Source: Protopterus annectens (lineage: Eukaryota; Chordata; Ceratodontiformes; Protopteridae). From it: DNA of 64,000 nucleotides. The stretch covers positions 611,063,070-611,127,069 of the forward strand of contig NC_056748.1 of the NCBI RefSeq assembly GCF_019279795.1. Reading direction: 5' to 3'. The notes under the pieces are model-generated. The model had not been told where the DNA came from. It saw only the letters and a program-made list of their open reading frames with translations, and did not search any database. Below, one piece after another: positions 1 through 11,042 of this stretch. Position 1 is the first letter of the stretch; every line of letters starts with the position of its first letter. The position numbers and the translations under genes are program-made.

Positions 1-1000
1 TACCAATACACCATGGCAAATATACAGACAATAGACAGTACCACACACATACCATACAGCACAATCATCCAACAGTATAGCAAAGTACTGGCAGATATGT
101 CAGGACCACTGGTGTTTGCAGAACTGGCCATCTTGAGTTTACGTGTGTGAGCATGCCCAATATAACCATTCCGCATGTTGTCGACTGACATTGCCGTCAT
201 ACCTTCATGTGTTTGAGCATGCCCAGTATGGTCAATTGTATCGCATGTGTTACATGTCCAAGTAGTCAGTACTGTGGTGCCGACCTATGCGTTGTACACT
301 GACAGGTGGCATGCTGTGTCTGCAGGGTATCCGTCAGTCGTGGCATTGACTGTTGCTACATTTCTGCACAGCGTGGGACATCCGACTGTATCCACATTCC
401 TACACATCACTGGGGGGGGTGCACCTGACTGTTACATGTGTATGCTGGAAGGGGGGCACAGCTGACACTTGTACACTTTTGCTACTACTGTACTGGTATG
501 TCAGGTACACCATTTCAGTGTGTAGAACTACCTACTGTGCTGGTTAGAGGCATACCAGTGTACTCCAGATCTTAGCTTTAATTACCAACATATTAGTTTC
601 AGACGTCCTAGCCTTCACAACCTACATCCAACTGCCTGGCCTGCTGTAGTCTGTCTGTGTGTGTGTCTGTGGGGGGGGGGGTCATCCATTGGGCATATTC
701 AAAGGCCATAATACAGCATTTGTCTGTGCTGGTCTACACCTGTCCAGCTGGTTGAGACTTGTGCGGGCTGTATGGACACACATGATGCTCAGCCCATTAC
801 CCGCAGTGGGTTATGACACCCTATGTGTACTACTGGCTACTATGGTGACCCTGGTATGTGCTACAGATGTCATGGTGCCACTATGGATGTTTACTGTCTG
901 CTGCCTTAACATTTGGCCACCATATTCCCTTGCATGCTCACATCCATACCATAGCTACAGATAACAACACATTCTAATACAACTGCCAATTGGTAGGTTG
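1..1000. other. Non-coding TG/CA-rich flank, Harbinger 3-prime part
   Basis: No credible gene is visible. Two copies of a TGAGCATGCCCARTAT-type motif lie at about 144-163 and 209-230. There is a G-run near 668-680. The segment from about 960 to 1,060 is similar to 25,030-25,117, which ties it to the second Harbinger copy. Confidence 0.5.
144..230. repeat. Left pair of candidate subterminal repeats
   Basis: Two copies of TGTGTGAGCATGCCCAATAT-like sequence about 67 bp apart. They are matched in inverted orientation by two copies about 72 bp apart at 4,252-4,343. The inverted arrangement around the transposase gene is what transposase-binding subterminal repeats would look like. The binding role is inference. 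Confidence 0.45.
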
Positions 1001-1008
1001 ATTGACTT

Positions 1009-1012
1009 ACCT
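1009..1012 (-). promoter_or_regulatory. Candidate splice donor downstream of transposase stop
   Basis: On the minus strand the sequence reads CAAG|GTAAGTCAAT, a near-consensus 5-prime splice site, about 155 bases past the transposase stop. The same string (AAG|GTAAGTCAAT) is kept in copy 2 at about 25,047-25,050. The conservation suggests a spliced 3-prime untranslated exon. Confidence 0.4.
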
Positions 1013-1166
1013 TGATGGTGTGCCAGACCTGAGGATGGTGCTGGAGGGCTGCCTATGTCAGATGCATACAGTGCACTTCCTATACATGGCTGAGCACAGG
1101 TAGTGTCATGTTTTGCATCCCTTTTACTGTCTGTGCGAGTCAGAGAGGGTGACATTCCCTGGGTAC

Positions 1167-2347
1167 CTACTGTGTCAGTGCATATGCTATGTGTTGCCTC
1201 TTTGCCAAGACCAGGTCATACTGGGCATGCCTCCTTTCACCTACTGGGTCCGGCTCAGGTTGTTCCTCCTCCGAGTCACTCTGTGCCTGTACAGGCCTTG
1301 ACATTGGTGGGGGGCTGTGTGGCCCTGCCCCATGCTTTTCCTGATGCAGCTGTTTCCACAGGATCATATTGTGTAGCATAACACATACCATAACAATTTG
1401 GGTCCATGTAGCTGGTGAATGCTGCAAGGCTCCACCGGATGTGTCCAGACACCGGAACTGTGGCCTGAGCATCCCAAACACACGCTCTACTATATGTCTG
1501 GCCTGTGCGTGTGCCTCATTATGGTCTAGTTGTTCAGGTGTGTGTGCATTTCTGATGGGTGTCATCAGACACAGCTCCAGTGGGTACCCAGCATCCCCCA
1601 CTAGGTGACTGTAGGGGATGTCCATATTGGCAAAGCTGTGGTACAGCTGTGTCAGATGCCATATATCGGAATCATCATAGCTTCCAGGGCAGCCAGCACA
1701 CACATTCAGTATAATGCCCTGGGCATAGCATACGACCTTGCAGTTGATGGAGGGGATGCCCCTGCGGTTAATGTAGGCCCTACCCTGCTCACTGGGTGGT
1801 GCTTTGATGCGTACTTGCAGGCTATAGCACCCACTACCCCAGGGTAGTCTGCCATTTGGTGGAAGAGATGCATATTGCTGGTCAACACCTCACATGTGTT
1901 GAGGAAATGTATGTGCTCACTGGCATGTGGTGACATGGCATCCAGGAACTGGTGGAATACTCTGGGTGCAGATGCCTGTGAGTTCCCCATGATATCCCCA
2001 GTTATGCTTTGGGAGGTACCTGTGGCTAGTATACCTAGGCCTACACATACCTTGTTATCCACTGGGATGGGTTTCCCTCGGCCTGTTCGATGTGTCAGGT
2101 GTGGCTGGCACAGCTCAATAATCTGCTGTAGGAGGTCTCTGTCTACTCCATAGTGCTCCACTAACTCCAGCTCATGTAGCCACTGGTAGGTTACCCTGGG
2201 TCTGTACAGTCTTCTCTGTCTCCTCACTGAGGGTTGTTCATCAGCATTCACATCCTCACCACCCTCAGCCTCCTGCACATGTTGGTCTATGTTTCCTGCT
2301 GCAGCCCTTTTGATTTTGTTGGGTTGTTTTGTAAAATTTCCCCGCAT
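1167..2347 (-). pseudogene. HARBI1-like DDE transposase (Harbinger copy 1), one frameshift
   Basis: The minus-strand translation follows HARBI1. A basic N-terminus comes first, then YRPRVTYQWLHELELVEHYG and the helix-turn-helix-like stretch ending in GILATGTSQSITGDIMGNSQ. Next are the catalytic core, the second acidic site in SYDDSDIWH and the glutamate in HIVERVFGMLR, and a serine/proline-rich tail. The frame changes once near 1,811: AYINRRGIPSINCKVVC is read in the downstream frame, and the two halves are each open (about 180 and 210 codons). The first catalytic aspartate of the family (DC in GAVDC of copy 2) reads as alanine here (GAIAC), so this copy would be inactive even without the shift. 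The stop position is shared with copy 2. The start at 2,347 is the only upstream ATG in frame, but it is not kept in copy 2. Confidence 0.85.
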
Positions 2348-2547
2348 GTATACACCGGTGGTGTAGAGTGTGGAAAAACCCGAGGGTATGGTGCTTGCTC
2401 ACTTTATCGTAGTGTTCTGGGCTGGGCTGGGCCTGTAATCTGCTGATTGTGATAATTATCACCTGTTTGCCCAGCTTGTTCCCCTTGACTACTCTCCTAC
2501 TGCTGTTGTCCCTCCCAATTGCAATAGCAGGTATAGACACACCCCTA

Positions 2548-2887
2548 GATTAGGCGTGCTAAGCCAGGAGCAATCCCGAGAAACAGGGCTCCAATGTACG
2601 TACAGTATGCCTGACACCCCCCCCCCCCATGCTTTCACCTATATTTGAGTCCTGCACCCGGCTATCTATACACATACACTCTTGGGATCTGCATCACACC
2701 CTGGGGATAATTGGGATTCACTATTTTTCACCTCGTTTGCATACTATTGTCTTCTAATGCAGTTACATGATCCATACTGAGCCTCCCCAAAAATAACCAC
2801 TGCTTACTGTCGTGCAGATCCACACACAACTGGTTAAAAGCACCTTACTATCACCGTATTTGATGTCCCTTGTTCTTCCCAGCAACA
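2548..2887. other. Non-coding, conserved with Harbinger copy 2 leader
   Basis: No gene seen. Short blocks such as ACACCCCTA, GCTCCAATGT and TTTGCAT recur in the same order at 33,005-33,230. This stretch is therefore the shared upstream region of both Harbinger transposases. Confidence 0.5.
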
Positions 2888-2966
2888 AAACAACCAGTCT
2901 CTGCACGGCTCGAACCCGGGACCCTGCACACCACAGATGATGTGCTTTACCACTAAGCCATGGCAG
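2888..2966 (-). repeat. tRNA-derived SINE head
   Basis: On the minus strand an A-box-like TGGCTTAGTGGTAAAGC (about 2,944-2,960) is followed by a B-box GGTTCGAGCC (2,908-2,917). This is the RNA polymerase III promoter layout of tRNA-derived SINEs. The intervening arm does not fold as a clean tRNA by eye, so a SINE is preferred over a tRNA gene. Confidence 0.55.
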
Positions 2967-3068
2967 ATATACATAAATCTGATGTTATCACATACAGATC
3001 ATCCAGCACAGGCATTCAACAGTATAGGACATGTATTCCATCATGTAGATTTATGTGTGCTAATGTCC

Positions 3069-3084
3069 ATATATATATATATAG

Positions 3085-3153
<69 letters not shown>
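3069..3153. repeat. (TA)n then (CA)n microsatellite
   Basis: A short TA run followed by about 34 CA dinucleotides. Reading frames crossing it encode only His-Thr or Cys-Val repeats and are not genes. Confidence 0.98.
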
Positions 3154-3156
<3 letters not shown>

Positions 3157-3502
3157 GTAGATATAGAATATATATCTCAACAGCAGACCACATGACACCA
3201 AAGCATTAGACAAGAATGAAAAGGAAACCACATGTGCCTCCTGCATTATGTACTGGTGTTAATATCAAGGCAAGTGTGTTTCTATGAGTCACATGGGTTC
3301 AGACTGTATTAAGGGTAAGATTAGGGCTGCTGACATTACTCACCAGACCTATTGCCGAATGTATGTGTATGTCCTGCCAACCCAGTCTCTTGGCCGATTG
3401 TGACATTTATGGGCACTATATAGGAAAACAACAAAACACGCTCCTCAACATATCCTGGAGCTAGCCACTCACAGACACCAACACATAGGATATGACTGCC
3501 AA

Positions 3503-3726
3503 ACACACACACCTGTCATGCCTTGGAATAGAACACCTGCCTGTTTTTTCTATCACACTACAGCATTACGCAGTTACAGAATGCGCTACCGAGATTACTG
3601 GGACACAACATTCCCAGAGGTGTACTTCTAGGTGAGTGACATCATCAGCAATGGAAAGGTCGGCGATAGGGATTGTATGGAGTGTGAGCAGTCTAAAAGC
3701 ATTATTCTGTCCCCAGGCAGACGGAG

Positions 3727-3790
<64 letters not shown>

Positions 3791-4070
3791 GGCATGGCTG
3801 GGATTAGAACACCGACCTAACTACCTTATTACAGTACAGCATTACGCAGTTACTGAACGTGCTATTGAGATTACTGGGACACAGCACTCCCAGAGGTGTA
3901 CTTCTAGGTGGGTGACAGCATCAGCAAAGATGGCAATAGGGATTGTATGTAGTGTGAGCAGTCTAAAAGCATATTTCTGTCCCCAGGCAGACGGAGACAA
4001 ACACACGCCAGTGGTGTGATCAGGACAACTGCCTATCTACGGACCACTATTACAATACTACATAGAGACG
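3503..4070 (-). repeat. Tandem SINE-like units with internal CA tails
   Basis: A block at about 3,561-3,727 recurs at about 3,837-4,003, a 276-bp offset. It includes GCATTACGCAGTTAC and CCCAGGCAGACGGAGA. Each block is preceded by a tRNA-like box (reverse complement reads GGTGTTCTATTCC or GGTGTTCTAATCCC). A third head-like segment starts at about 4,010. The (CA)n at 3,729-3,787 lies exactly at the joint between units. Confidence 0.6.
3729..3787. repeat. (CA)n microsatellite
   Basis: About 29 CA dinucleotides directly at the joint of the two SINE-like units. Confidence 0.97.
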
Positions 4071-4251
4071 AGCCGCGCCACAGACACTACACCTTTCAAG
4101 ACTGTCAATATGACCTTCTAGGACTGCGGACATTGACATGGATGCTGGCAGTTATGATGTACATACCTGTGAACCAGTCTGTTTAATGTAGGAATCCATC
4201 CTGAAGTGGGGTATGGCCATCTGTTGACTGGACATAACTGACACAAGGTGT

Positions 4252-4400
4252 CACTGGGCATGCTCACACACTTAGTAGCACATGGCCGTTTGGAATGCAC
4301 TATGTGTCCATCTACACAAAGTTATACTGGGCATGCTCACACAGTAGCACAGGGCTGTTTTGTATGCACTCTGATTCTAAACATGGAAGGGCACAGTGGC
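4252..4400. repeat. Direct repeat of about 72 bp; right pair of subterminal motif
   Basis: ACTGGGCATGCTCACACA at 4,253 recurs at 4,326. Each copy is followed by TAGCACA and a similar stretch ending in ATGCACT. Both are reverse complements of the motif pair at 144-230. Confidence 0.6.
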
Positions 4401-6558
4401 CATGCTATTACAGTTAGACGTGAACTATACATTGTAATGGACTCCATTGTTGATAGTTGTCATTGTTAGCAGGAATGCTGCACTACATATATCTGACACT
4501 GGTCTTCTACACGTCTGCTGCTGTCCGTCACCTTAGATGTACCAATCTAAACCTGGCACACTACTACCACCCATGGTGATGTCCTGCCAGGTGTGGCTAC
4601 TTTGCCCATATAGTGCCATTCATAGACGAATGTCCTGAGACCAGGTTAACACCCTGACATGTAGAGAACAACTGCATTGTATGTGTATGCTAAACAGTGC
4701 TAGATGTGTAGCGTTCATAATCACAGCTGCCCAATGTAGATCCAACAATGGGGAATACTGACATCTGTGCAGTGAGGAACACCTGGCTGAAGGCTCAGTT
4801 GTGCACAATAGCACTACCACCGTATACCTTGGATACAGACATGTGGGCCATAACACCGGTACAGACTACTCCAGGTGGTGGTGTCCCCACATACATGAAG
4901 GCCACTCATATGTACTGACCAGTACACCCTCAAAAGGCATCACAGATGTGTCAGGTGCAGATCACAGTGTCAAAAGCCACATTCTAGGATGTAGCCATCA
5001 GACATCACCATGTCCTTGGACCAGCAACACACATCCATACATGTGGTAGAACATATATTAGTACAACACCATGTGACCCATGACCAGTGGACTGTACCTA
5101 GCTCTACATCAACTGTGCAGACTACCCATGTACTGACACAGTTGCATCATGTGTTATGCAATGCAATGATACCACTGTTCATAACCAGGTCAGCTGTACA
5201 CATAACAGGGTCATATACAGCAGTAACAGACGACTGTTGCTGTACACCAGTAAACACCCTCATGTTTGGATATGACATACATGTACCTGCCGTGGATATG
5301 TACATGCCACACACACACACAACACATATGTACATAGCATAGCTGTTACTGTCCTTCATGCAGACAGGTGGCTACAGCAATTACACACATGCACATGGAA
5401 GGTAGGTCCATGGCTGTTGAATGCTAACAGTACATAAGGTGTGATATCAATGTTGACTGAGTTAACATTCCCTCTGTACTGGTTACCCATGACAACTATC
5501 ATATCATACAACAGTCCATGTTTCATGTATGTCATCACACATGTCCACCAATTGCAATGCCTACAAACATGGCTAAATGACAGGAATGTAGGACCTACAC
5601 ACATGTACATGTAGTGGTGTGCATTCAGCTACCATGCGTGTGCAGTAGCTGATGTTTGCAGGTGACGTGTGTCTTACTACAACATGCAGTTGCAATGCAG
5701 TCCCATCATTGCCAACTGTATAAGGTGATATACTGACAGTACGGTAAGATGTACATCAGGTATGGATGGATGTGTGGACATAACTAAGTGGTGGGCCATC
5801 TTTGCAGATGGATGTTTGCTGAAGACAGCTCACTTGTGTGTCACAAGTCATCCTACAAAAACATGTGCAAACACTAAGCTATGTTTCTGTTAACTTGAAG
5901 GGGAATACATACAACCCACACAGTGGTCAGGGTGTCACTGACTGTAAATCACTTGACACCTGTAACACTTAAGACCTCCTGTGTGCATATATCAGCACAA
6001 TTGCCAAAGGTAGGGTCGGTACACATTGTAATGCGGGCAATACTGCTGCATGTCTGTCATACGTATAATAAGATAGCAGGTGTTTATTTCACAGTACTGC
6101 TATGTGTGTTTGCTTGTGTGTCCGTATATGCCACGTATGGTGGGGAATACATCCCAACTGTTATTCACACTCCTGTACACTGTTGTAGAGATCTGTACAT
6201 ACTGCAGTGTAGAAAGCAAGACAAAGGCAGGGGTGGGGTGTGTATCACACACATGTGAGCTATCTGTATGTGCATGACATAGTTGCATTCAATTGTGGAC
6301 TCCACAGTGTGTGTGTATGTATGTATGTATGGCTGTCTGGTCCATGGAGTGAGAATGTATGTTACCATAGTGAACAGATAGGACCCCTAACCCCTCCAGG
6401 TGATGCAATCTACTACCCTGTTGATGCCATCAATCTTAGGCATTACTGACTACCTGTACATGTGTAGTCTCTGTGTCGCATCATGTGGGTGCACAGTACT
6501 GTTATGGTGATTACCACATAGGCAGGGGTCCTCCCGTCAACACTATCAAGTGTGTGTG

Positions 6559-6607
<49 letters not shown>

Positions 6608-7538
6608 CTGTTATAGTGTCATTGACCCCATGAGTGTGGGTGTGTTACTGTGTGTCTGAATACGTGTACGAATATGTATGTTTGTGTGTGTGTAGTTGTG
6701 TGTTCTCATCCTGTAATGTGAATGTGTATTACTGCTACACAGTGAGGCCTCAAGCTATCAACTGGCCTCAACCCTTGTCATCAGCTAGACTGCTATGTAA
6801 ACTCCCCACCCCATGTAACTGTACCTGTGATGTCACCCAGTATGGATGTCACGTCTCTAGCCACTGTAGCTTAGTACACAGCTCCCATGCTCCTGGATCA
6901 GTAGATGTGTAGACATATTTGGAATGTCAGCCTTTCTAACAGTGAGGTTGAAGCTACAAATAGCATGCTGTTATTGCCATACATACCTGTGAGTAGTCCA
7001 CATTTATACATGGGAAACTGCAAACACTGGCACTCAATGGCACATTAAATTAGACCTGAAGGAGGGAAGCAGGACATCATTACCAACATGATGTTACTGT
7101 TATTACCAAGACACATACTGTGAACAGAAACAATGCATTCTAAACATGTACTACATGGTATGTCTGCTGCGTGTCAACAGTACACAACAGTTGTAATCTA
7201 CACTTATCTCCCTATTCTGTTCACCCTGTGCATCAGACCATATGAGCATGTCCCTGCACCGATGGTGTGGATGACAGGGATGCGGCACAGGCATCATCAT
7301 ATGCACAGGGTGATAATGTTTGCCAGGGGCCTAGGCTGCACCAGTGGATGACATCATGTGTGTGGGTTAGGGTCTGTGATCTAATTGGCCATGTGTGGTC
7401 ATTATGCATGTGAGTGTTGCGGTGCCCTACAGATGTTTCTGGTGTGTGAGTGTATGTCTGCACACAGTTCTGCCATGTGTCTGGCCTACAAAGGGGTATT
7501 ATTGACAGCTCCAGACTGTACAGACCAGGTTTTACAGC
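4400..7538. other. Non-coding TG/CA-rich stretch between transposase and Myb-like gene
   Basis: No open frame resembles a protein. A (TG)n tract sits at about 6,550-6,603. Composition (frequent ACATGT, CATGTG, few CG) matches the rest of the Harbinger-bearing region. I see no further element. Confidence 0.5.
6549..6603. repeat. (TG)n microsatellite
   Basis: An almost pure TG tract broken once by TTTG. Confidence 0.95.
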
Positions 7539-8459
7539 TCACGGTGTCCGGCCATGTGACCTGTGCCTGCCAGGGGTTGCACGGGCACTACCAGGCAGAG
7601 GTGCAGATTGGGTACTGTCCGATGACACATGCCCACTGGAACCGTGTCCCCGTTGGGACCATCCAGGGCCACGTGCACATGGCCTGCTGTGTCCTGGTGT
7701 GGACAGCCTAGCACCAGCTGCACTGCTGCTGCTACCGCCACTATGGGAGCAGGCATGTGAGGTAGCTCGTTCATGTAGACCTGCACCAGGTGACATAGCT
7801 GGCCTATGTCCACGTGCCCTACGCCTCACTCCTACCAGATGTTCCAGCACAGACAGCTCATGCTCATGGATTGTCATGCCACGGTCAAGGATTGCAACCA
7901 TGTCACCCAATCGTCTGTCCAAAACCTCAGCAATCTGCTGTTGAGCATTTGCCGATGCCTGGATGTTGTCATTTAAAGAATGGATAGCAGCCCTCTGAAG
8001 CCTCTGCCCTTCTCTGTTCTGCCATTCAGCATGTGCCTGTGCCACCATTACAGCCTGAAACATGCATCTGGTGACACCAGCTGCTGAGCTCTGTCCTGCA
8101 GGGGCATGTCGGCCAGAGGTCCTCCTACGAGCAGCACTGGCCACATGCCTGTGTGGCCCATCTCCAGTCATTTGCCTGACACCATGGTGTGAATACACAC
8201 CTTCCGTCTCCACCACACTTTCCTGTTCCAAGCTACCACACACCAACTGTCCTTCCTATGGCCACTGGTGATGGGGTATGTGTTGGCATGAGATCTGTGT
8301 GCAGGGATGAGGGGGATATAGGTGGAATGGCAACCAATGGCACAGATTCAGTCCCTGACAACCCTGTCTGTGCCTCAAGCATATGTTTATCATCACTGCT
8401 GGAGTCTGTGTGGACACTAACATCAGATGGACCGCAGGATAGTAACGCACCTACATCAC
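7539..8459 (-). pseudogene. Exon 2 of Harbinger Myb/SANT-like accessory protein (one frameshift)
   Basis: On the minus strand a clear acceptor (TTTGCCTTCACAG, exon starting at 8,459) opens an acidic serine-rich segment (VHTDSSSDDKHMLEAQ). It then continues with a basic stretch (SAARRRTSGRHAP), a helical segment with coiled-coil character (EWQNREGQRLQRAAIHSLND and on to LSVLEHLVG), and a Ser/Gly/Pro-rich tail ending at 7,539. The acceptor is phase 1 and matches the phase-1 donor of exon 1 (10,514), so both would be read in one frame. The frame changes once near 8,240, which breaks this copy. Myb-like partners of Harbinger transposases bind DNA and help nuclear import of the transposase. That role is known for the family, not shown here. 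Confidence 0.65.
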
Positions 8460-8553
8460 CTGTGAAGGCAAACAAAGACTCTACATTACAATACAGACAC
8501 ACACACAGACACACACCATGCATGTGATTTGACAGAAGGCATACAACATGCAT

Positions 8554-10490
8554 GTGATACAGCAGACGACATGCAGCTCAGACAATAATAGTGGTAGTTA
8601 TCATACATCCCTGGGATGCACACAACAGCATGCATGTGTCATAGTAGAAGCAATGCATTTCACACAATCATGGTAGTAAGCATGCATCCCTGAGTTACAC
8701 CATGTGGACCAGCACAGGTTAACAGTACACATGGCTAATGTGTGGCTTATGACATTGACATTAACATGTAGTGTGACATGTAATCTGCTGACATGTGCAT
8801 TGACATGCATGCATGTTTAACACAATGGTGTCCTGTCACATATACAGTGGGGTAATGGTGTCACATTGCAGTGTCTGTCCACCCTATAGATAAAATGCAC
8901 ATTTAGCAGATGTGCATGACCATTGAAGGGTATTATGAGGCGTCTATATTGCTATACAGTGTGAAGTACAGACACAGTGCCATTGCATGGAATCATGAGG
9001 CATCTCTATTGCTATACAGTGTGAATTACAGACACAGTGCATAGCCATGACTGTGTGCATACACAATACATATATACTGTGGATTGTGACCCACGTCACT
9101 GAGGTGTATACACACTAAACCATGATGTGGAATGTGTGACACAGGTCACCGAAGGCCATACAGATGACACCCTTGCACATCTGGAAACATATTTTAGCTG
9201 CCTGGCAACCATGTCCACACATGGCAGACTTGTCAATACACCATGTCCCACATGACATTTGTGTACCACACACATAAGGTGCACGGTTGACAGTGATGTC
9301 CAACAGCAGCAAGGGAAATGTCCTGTATCTGTGGGCTGATGTGGTTGTCTGTGTAAGTATGTATGTGGATGCTGTACAGGTGACTACTGTCATGCTGTGA
9401 CACAGTCATGATGTTCAACACATCTTATGTGGTCGAATGATGTTACGCTTCCACAAGCTGTACACAGGCCTGTAGGATGTCCAGTGTTCCACATCTACAA
9501 TATAACCATTCAACAAAGGCTATAGTTGGACCATGTGTAGCCAATGTACAACAGGGTGTACACACAAACACATCACATCTACTTTGTGTTGCTACATGTC
9601 TCTGGCCATCCTCCATGGCCATGTGTGAACATGTGTTAGCCAAAAGGTTGTGATAGCCATCTATCTCACATGTCTGTGTTGTCCCATATGACATACACTC
9701 ATAGATGTCATATACTCTACTGTCCACAGGGTTATGCACACAAAGGGATGTATGTTTGGTATGTGGGGTATGTTTTATGGGATAGTGAGACAATGTTGCA
9801 GCCGGCCCACTACATGTCCTGGATATGTCAGATGGCACATCACAATGTGTGCACTCATAGCAGGGGCATAATCCACAGTGGTGAATCATGTGGGCTGCCC
9901 ATACTCCGGCTCACTGTGTAGTACTGTTTGTGTACCCCACATGTGTAGTTCTGATGTGTAGTACATGTTCCTACATTGAACAACACCTCCACCGTTGTAT
10001 GCACAGCTGTTCACACATCTAGCAATGACAGTTTCTGAGGTTTCATGTCGATGTTTCACTTACTTTGTAAGTATTGCACATGGGTAGCCATTGTGATGGA
10101 TTGCAGATGCAACCTGTATATTGTGACTGGACTATACATTATGTGTACATGTGTTAACTGGCCACATGGTGAATAGATCTGTGCATTAACATGCCTGATA
10201 CTTATAACTGCCTCACCTGCAATGGCCTGCTGTATTAGCGGAACGCCAGAGGTACCTCTATAGGGGTGACACAGCAGTATGATCATTATCCATGCCTGTA
10301 CGACAGCTACAGGGTGCAATGTGCATGTTAACACATTTGCCAATGCAATAGGATATACTATGGAGTATGCACATGTGTGCATACACAGAGTAGCATATTA
10401 TAGTATGCGGCATGTGTGTATACATGCCTTGCATATGATGTTACATTACATATTGTACAGTGACACATGCAACTATATGGGATATAATAG
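8554..10490. other. Intron of the Myb-like gene, no other gene
   Basis: Non-coding and CA/TG rich. It contains a 60-bp tandem pair (8,931-9,050) and nothing else I can name. Confidence 0.5.
8931..9050. repeat. 60-bp tandem duplication
   Basis: TATTGCTATACAGTGTGAA and the following ACAGACACAGTGC occur in two adjacent 60-bp units with few differences. Confidence 0.85.
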
Positions 10491-10513
10491 TTATATGTGC
10501 AGTAGTGACATAC

Positions 10514-10924
10514 CAGGCAACTCCAGGCTCAGTGGTTGAGAGACACCCACCTCCATGATGTCAGCTAAGGCTTGTGGATGCTGTTCTGATGGTGTCCCCA
10601 GGTTGGCCAGTAGCTCCTTGGTACGTGTGAGTGGGGGCTGGGTTGGTGACCCACCACCTGTTGCACCTTGTTCCCTGGTGATTGCATTCGCATGCTGTTT
10701 CGCACGTCTGATCAGGTCCATGCAGTGTCTGTGCACCTGCTGGTATGTGCGGTTATGACCACCCACATCATTAACCCTCCTGCGAAGTTCCTGCCACAGG
10801 TCATCCTGCTGCTGTGCATCCTGTGGCACATGGCTAAACAGGACATCATAGTTGTCTTGGAGGTAAGGTATAAGGGCCTCATCCTCCAAGCGTGTATAGG
10901 CTGGGAGCCTTGCTCGCGGCATAC
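10514..10924 (-). CDS. Exon 1 of Harbinger Myb/SANT-like accessory protein
   Basis: The minus strand shows an acceptor (TATGTTTTCCAG, exon from 10,924). ATG follows at 10,922, then about 136 open codons, then a donor (CCTG|GTATGT, last exon base 10,514). The protein begins MPRARLPAYTRLEDEALIPY. It carries a Myb/SANT-like trihelix: LWQELRRRVNDVGG, then RTYQQVHRHCMDLIRRAK. It ends with the TGGG-P motif (ATGGGSPTQ) often found after this domain in vertebrate Myb/SANT proteins. The exon is open throughout. The donor phase (1) fits the acceptor of exon 2 at 8,459. The acceptor just before the ATG implies an untranslated first exon further up, not found. Expected role: DNA-binding partner of the Harbinger transposase. 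Confidence 0.75.
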
Positions 10925-11042
10925 CTGGAAAACATAATGATGGAGACAGGTCACAGTATCTCAGAGATGCACAGAGATACAGCTGCACATACATGTGTAT
11001 CACATTTATTACATATAAATAGTTGTCTTTGCAAATCTTCAT

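Larger units (their letters stand above)
1..11042 (-). mobile_element. PIF/Harbinger DNA transposon, copy 1 (Myb-like gene plus transposase)
   Basis: The minus strand carries, in order, a Myb/SANT-like accessory gene (10.9 to 7.5 kb) and a HARBI1-like DDE transposase (2.35 to 1.17 kb). These are the two proteins typical of PIF/Harbinger elements. The non-coding remainder is TG/CA rich and CpG poor, and holds SINE heads and CA microsatellites. The left end probably lies outside the window. The right end is not seen and may reach the LINE near 11.9 kb. Inverted copies of a 20-bp motif at 144-163 and 209-230 versus 4,252-4,270 and 4,324-4,343 could be subterminal repeats of a shorter transposase-only element. 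It is therefore not certain that the Myb-like gene and this transposase belong to one insertion. Confidence 0.6.

Noticed and set aside
1103-2153. Plus-strand open frames opposite the Harbinger transposase
   Set aside because: Antisense shadows of the transposase coding strand.
2888-2966. Possible tRNA gene
   Set aside because: A and B boxes are present, but no acceptor stem is apparent and similar heads recur. A SINE head is the better explanation.
2937-3246. Open frames across the CA microsatellite, both strands
   Set aside because: They consist of Thr-His or Cys-Val repeats and have no protein likeness.
3566-4019. Open frames across the second CA microsatellite
   Set aside because: Same reason; the rest of each frame is SINE-like sequence.
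7385-7944. Plus-strand open frames of 108 and 164 codons
   Set aside because: They are antisense shadows of the Myb-like exon 2, whose minus-strand reading has splice-site and domain support.
8931-9050. Possible CRISPR-like repeat
   Set aside because: Only two adjacent 60-bp units with no spacers, in vertebrate DNA; a simple tandem duplication.
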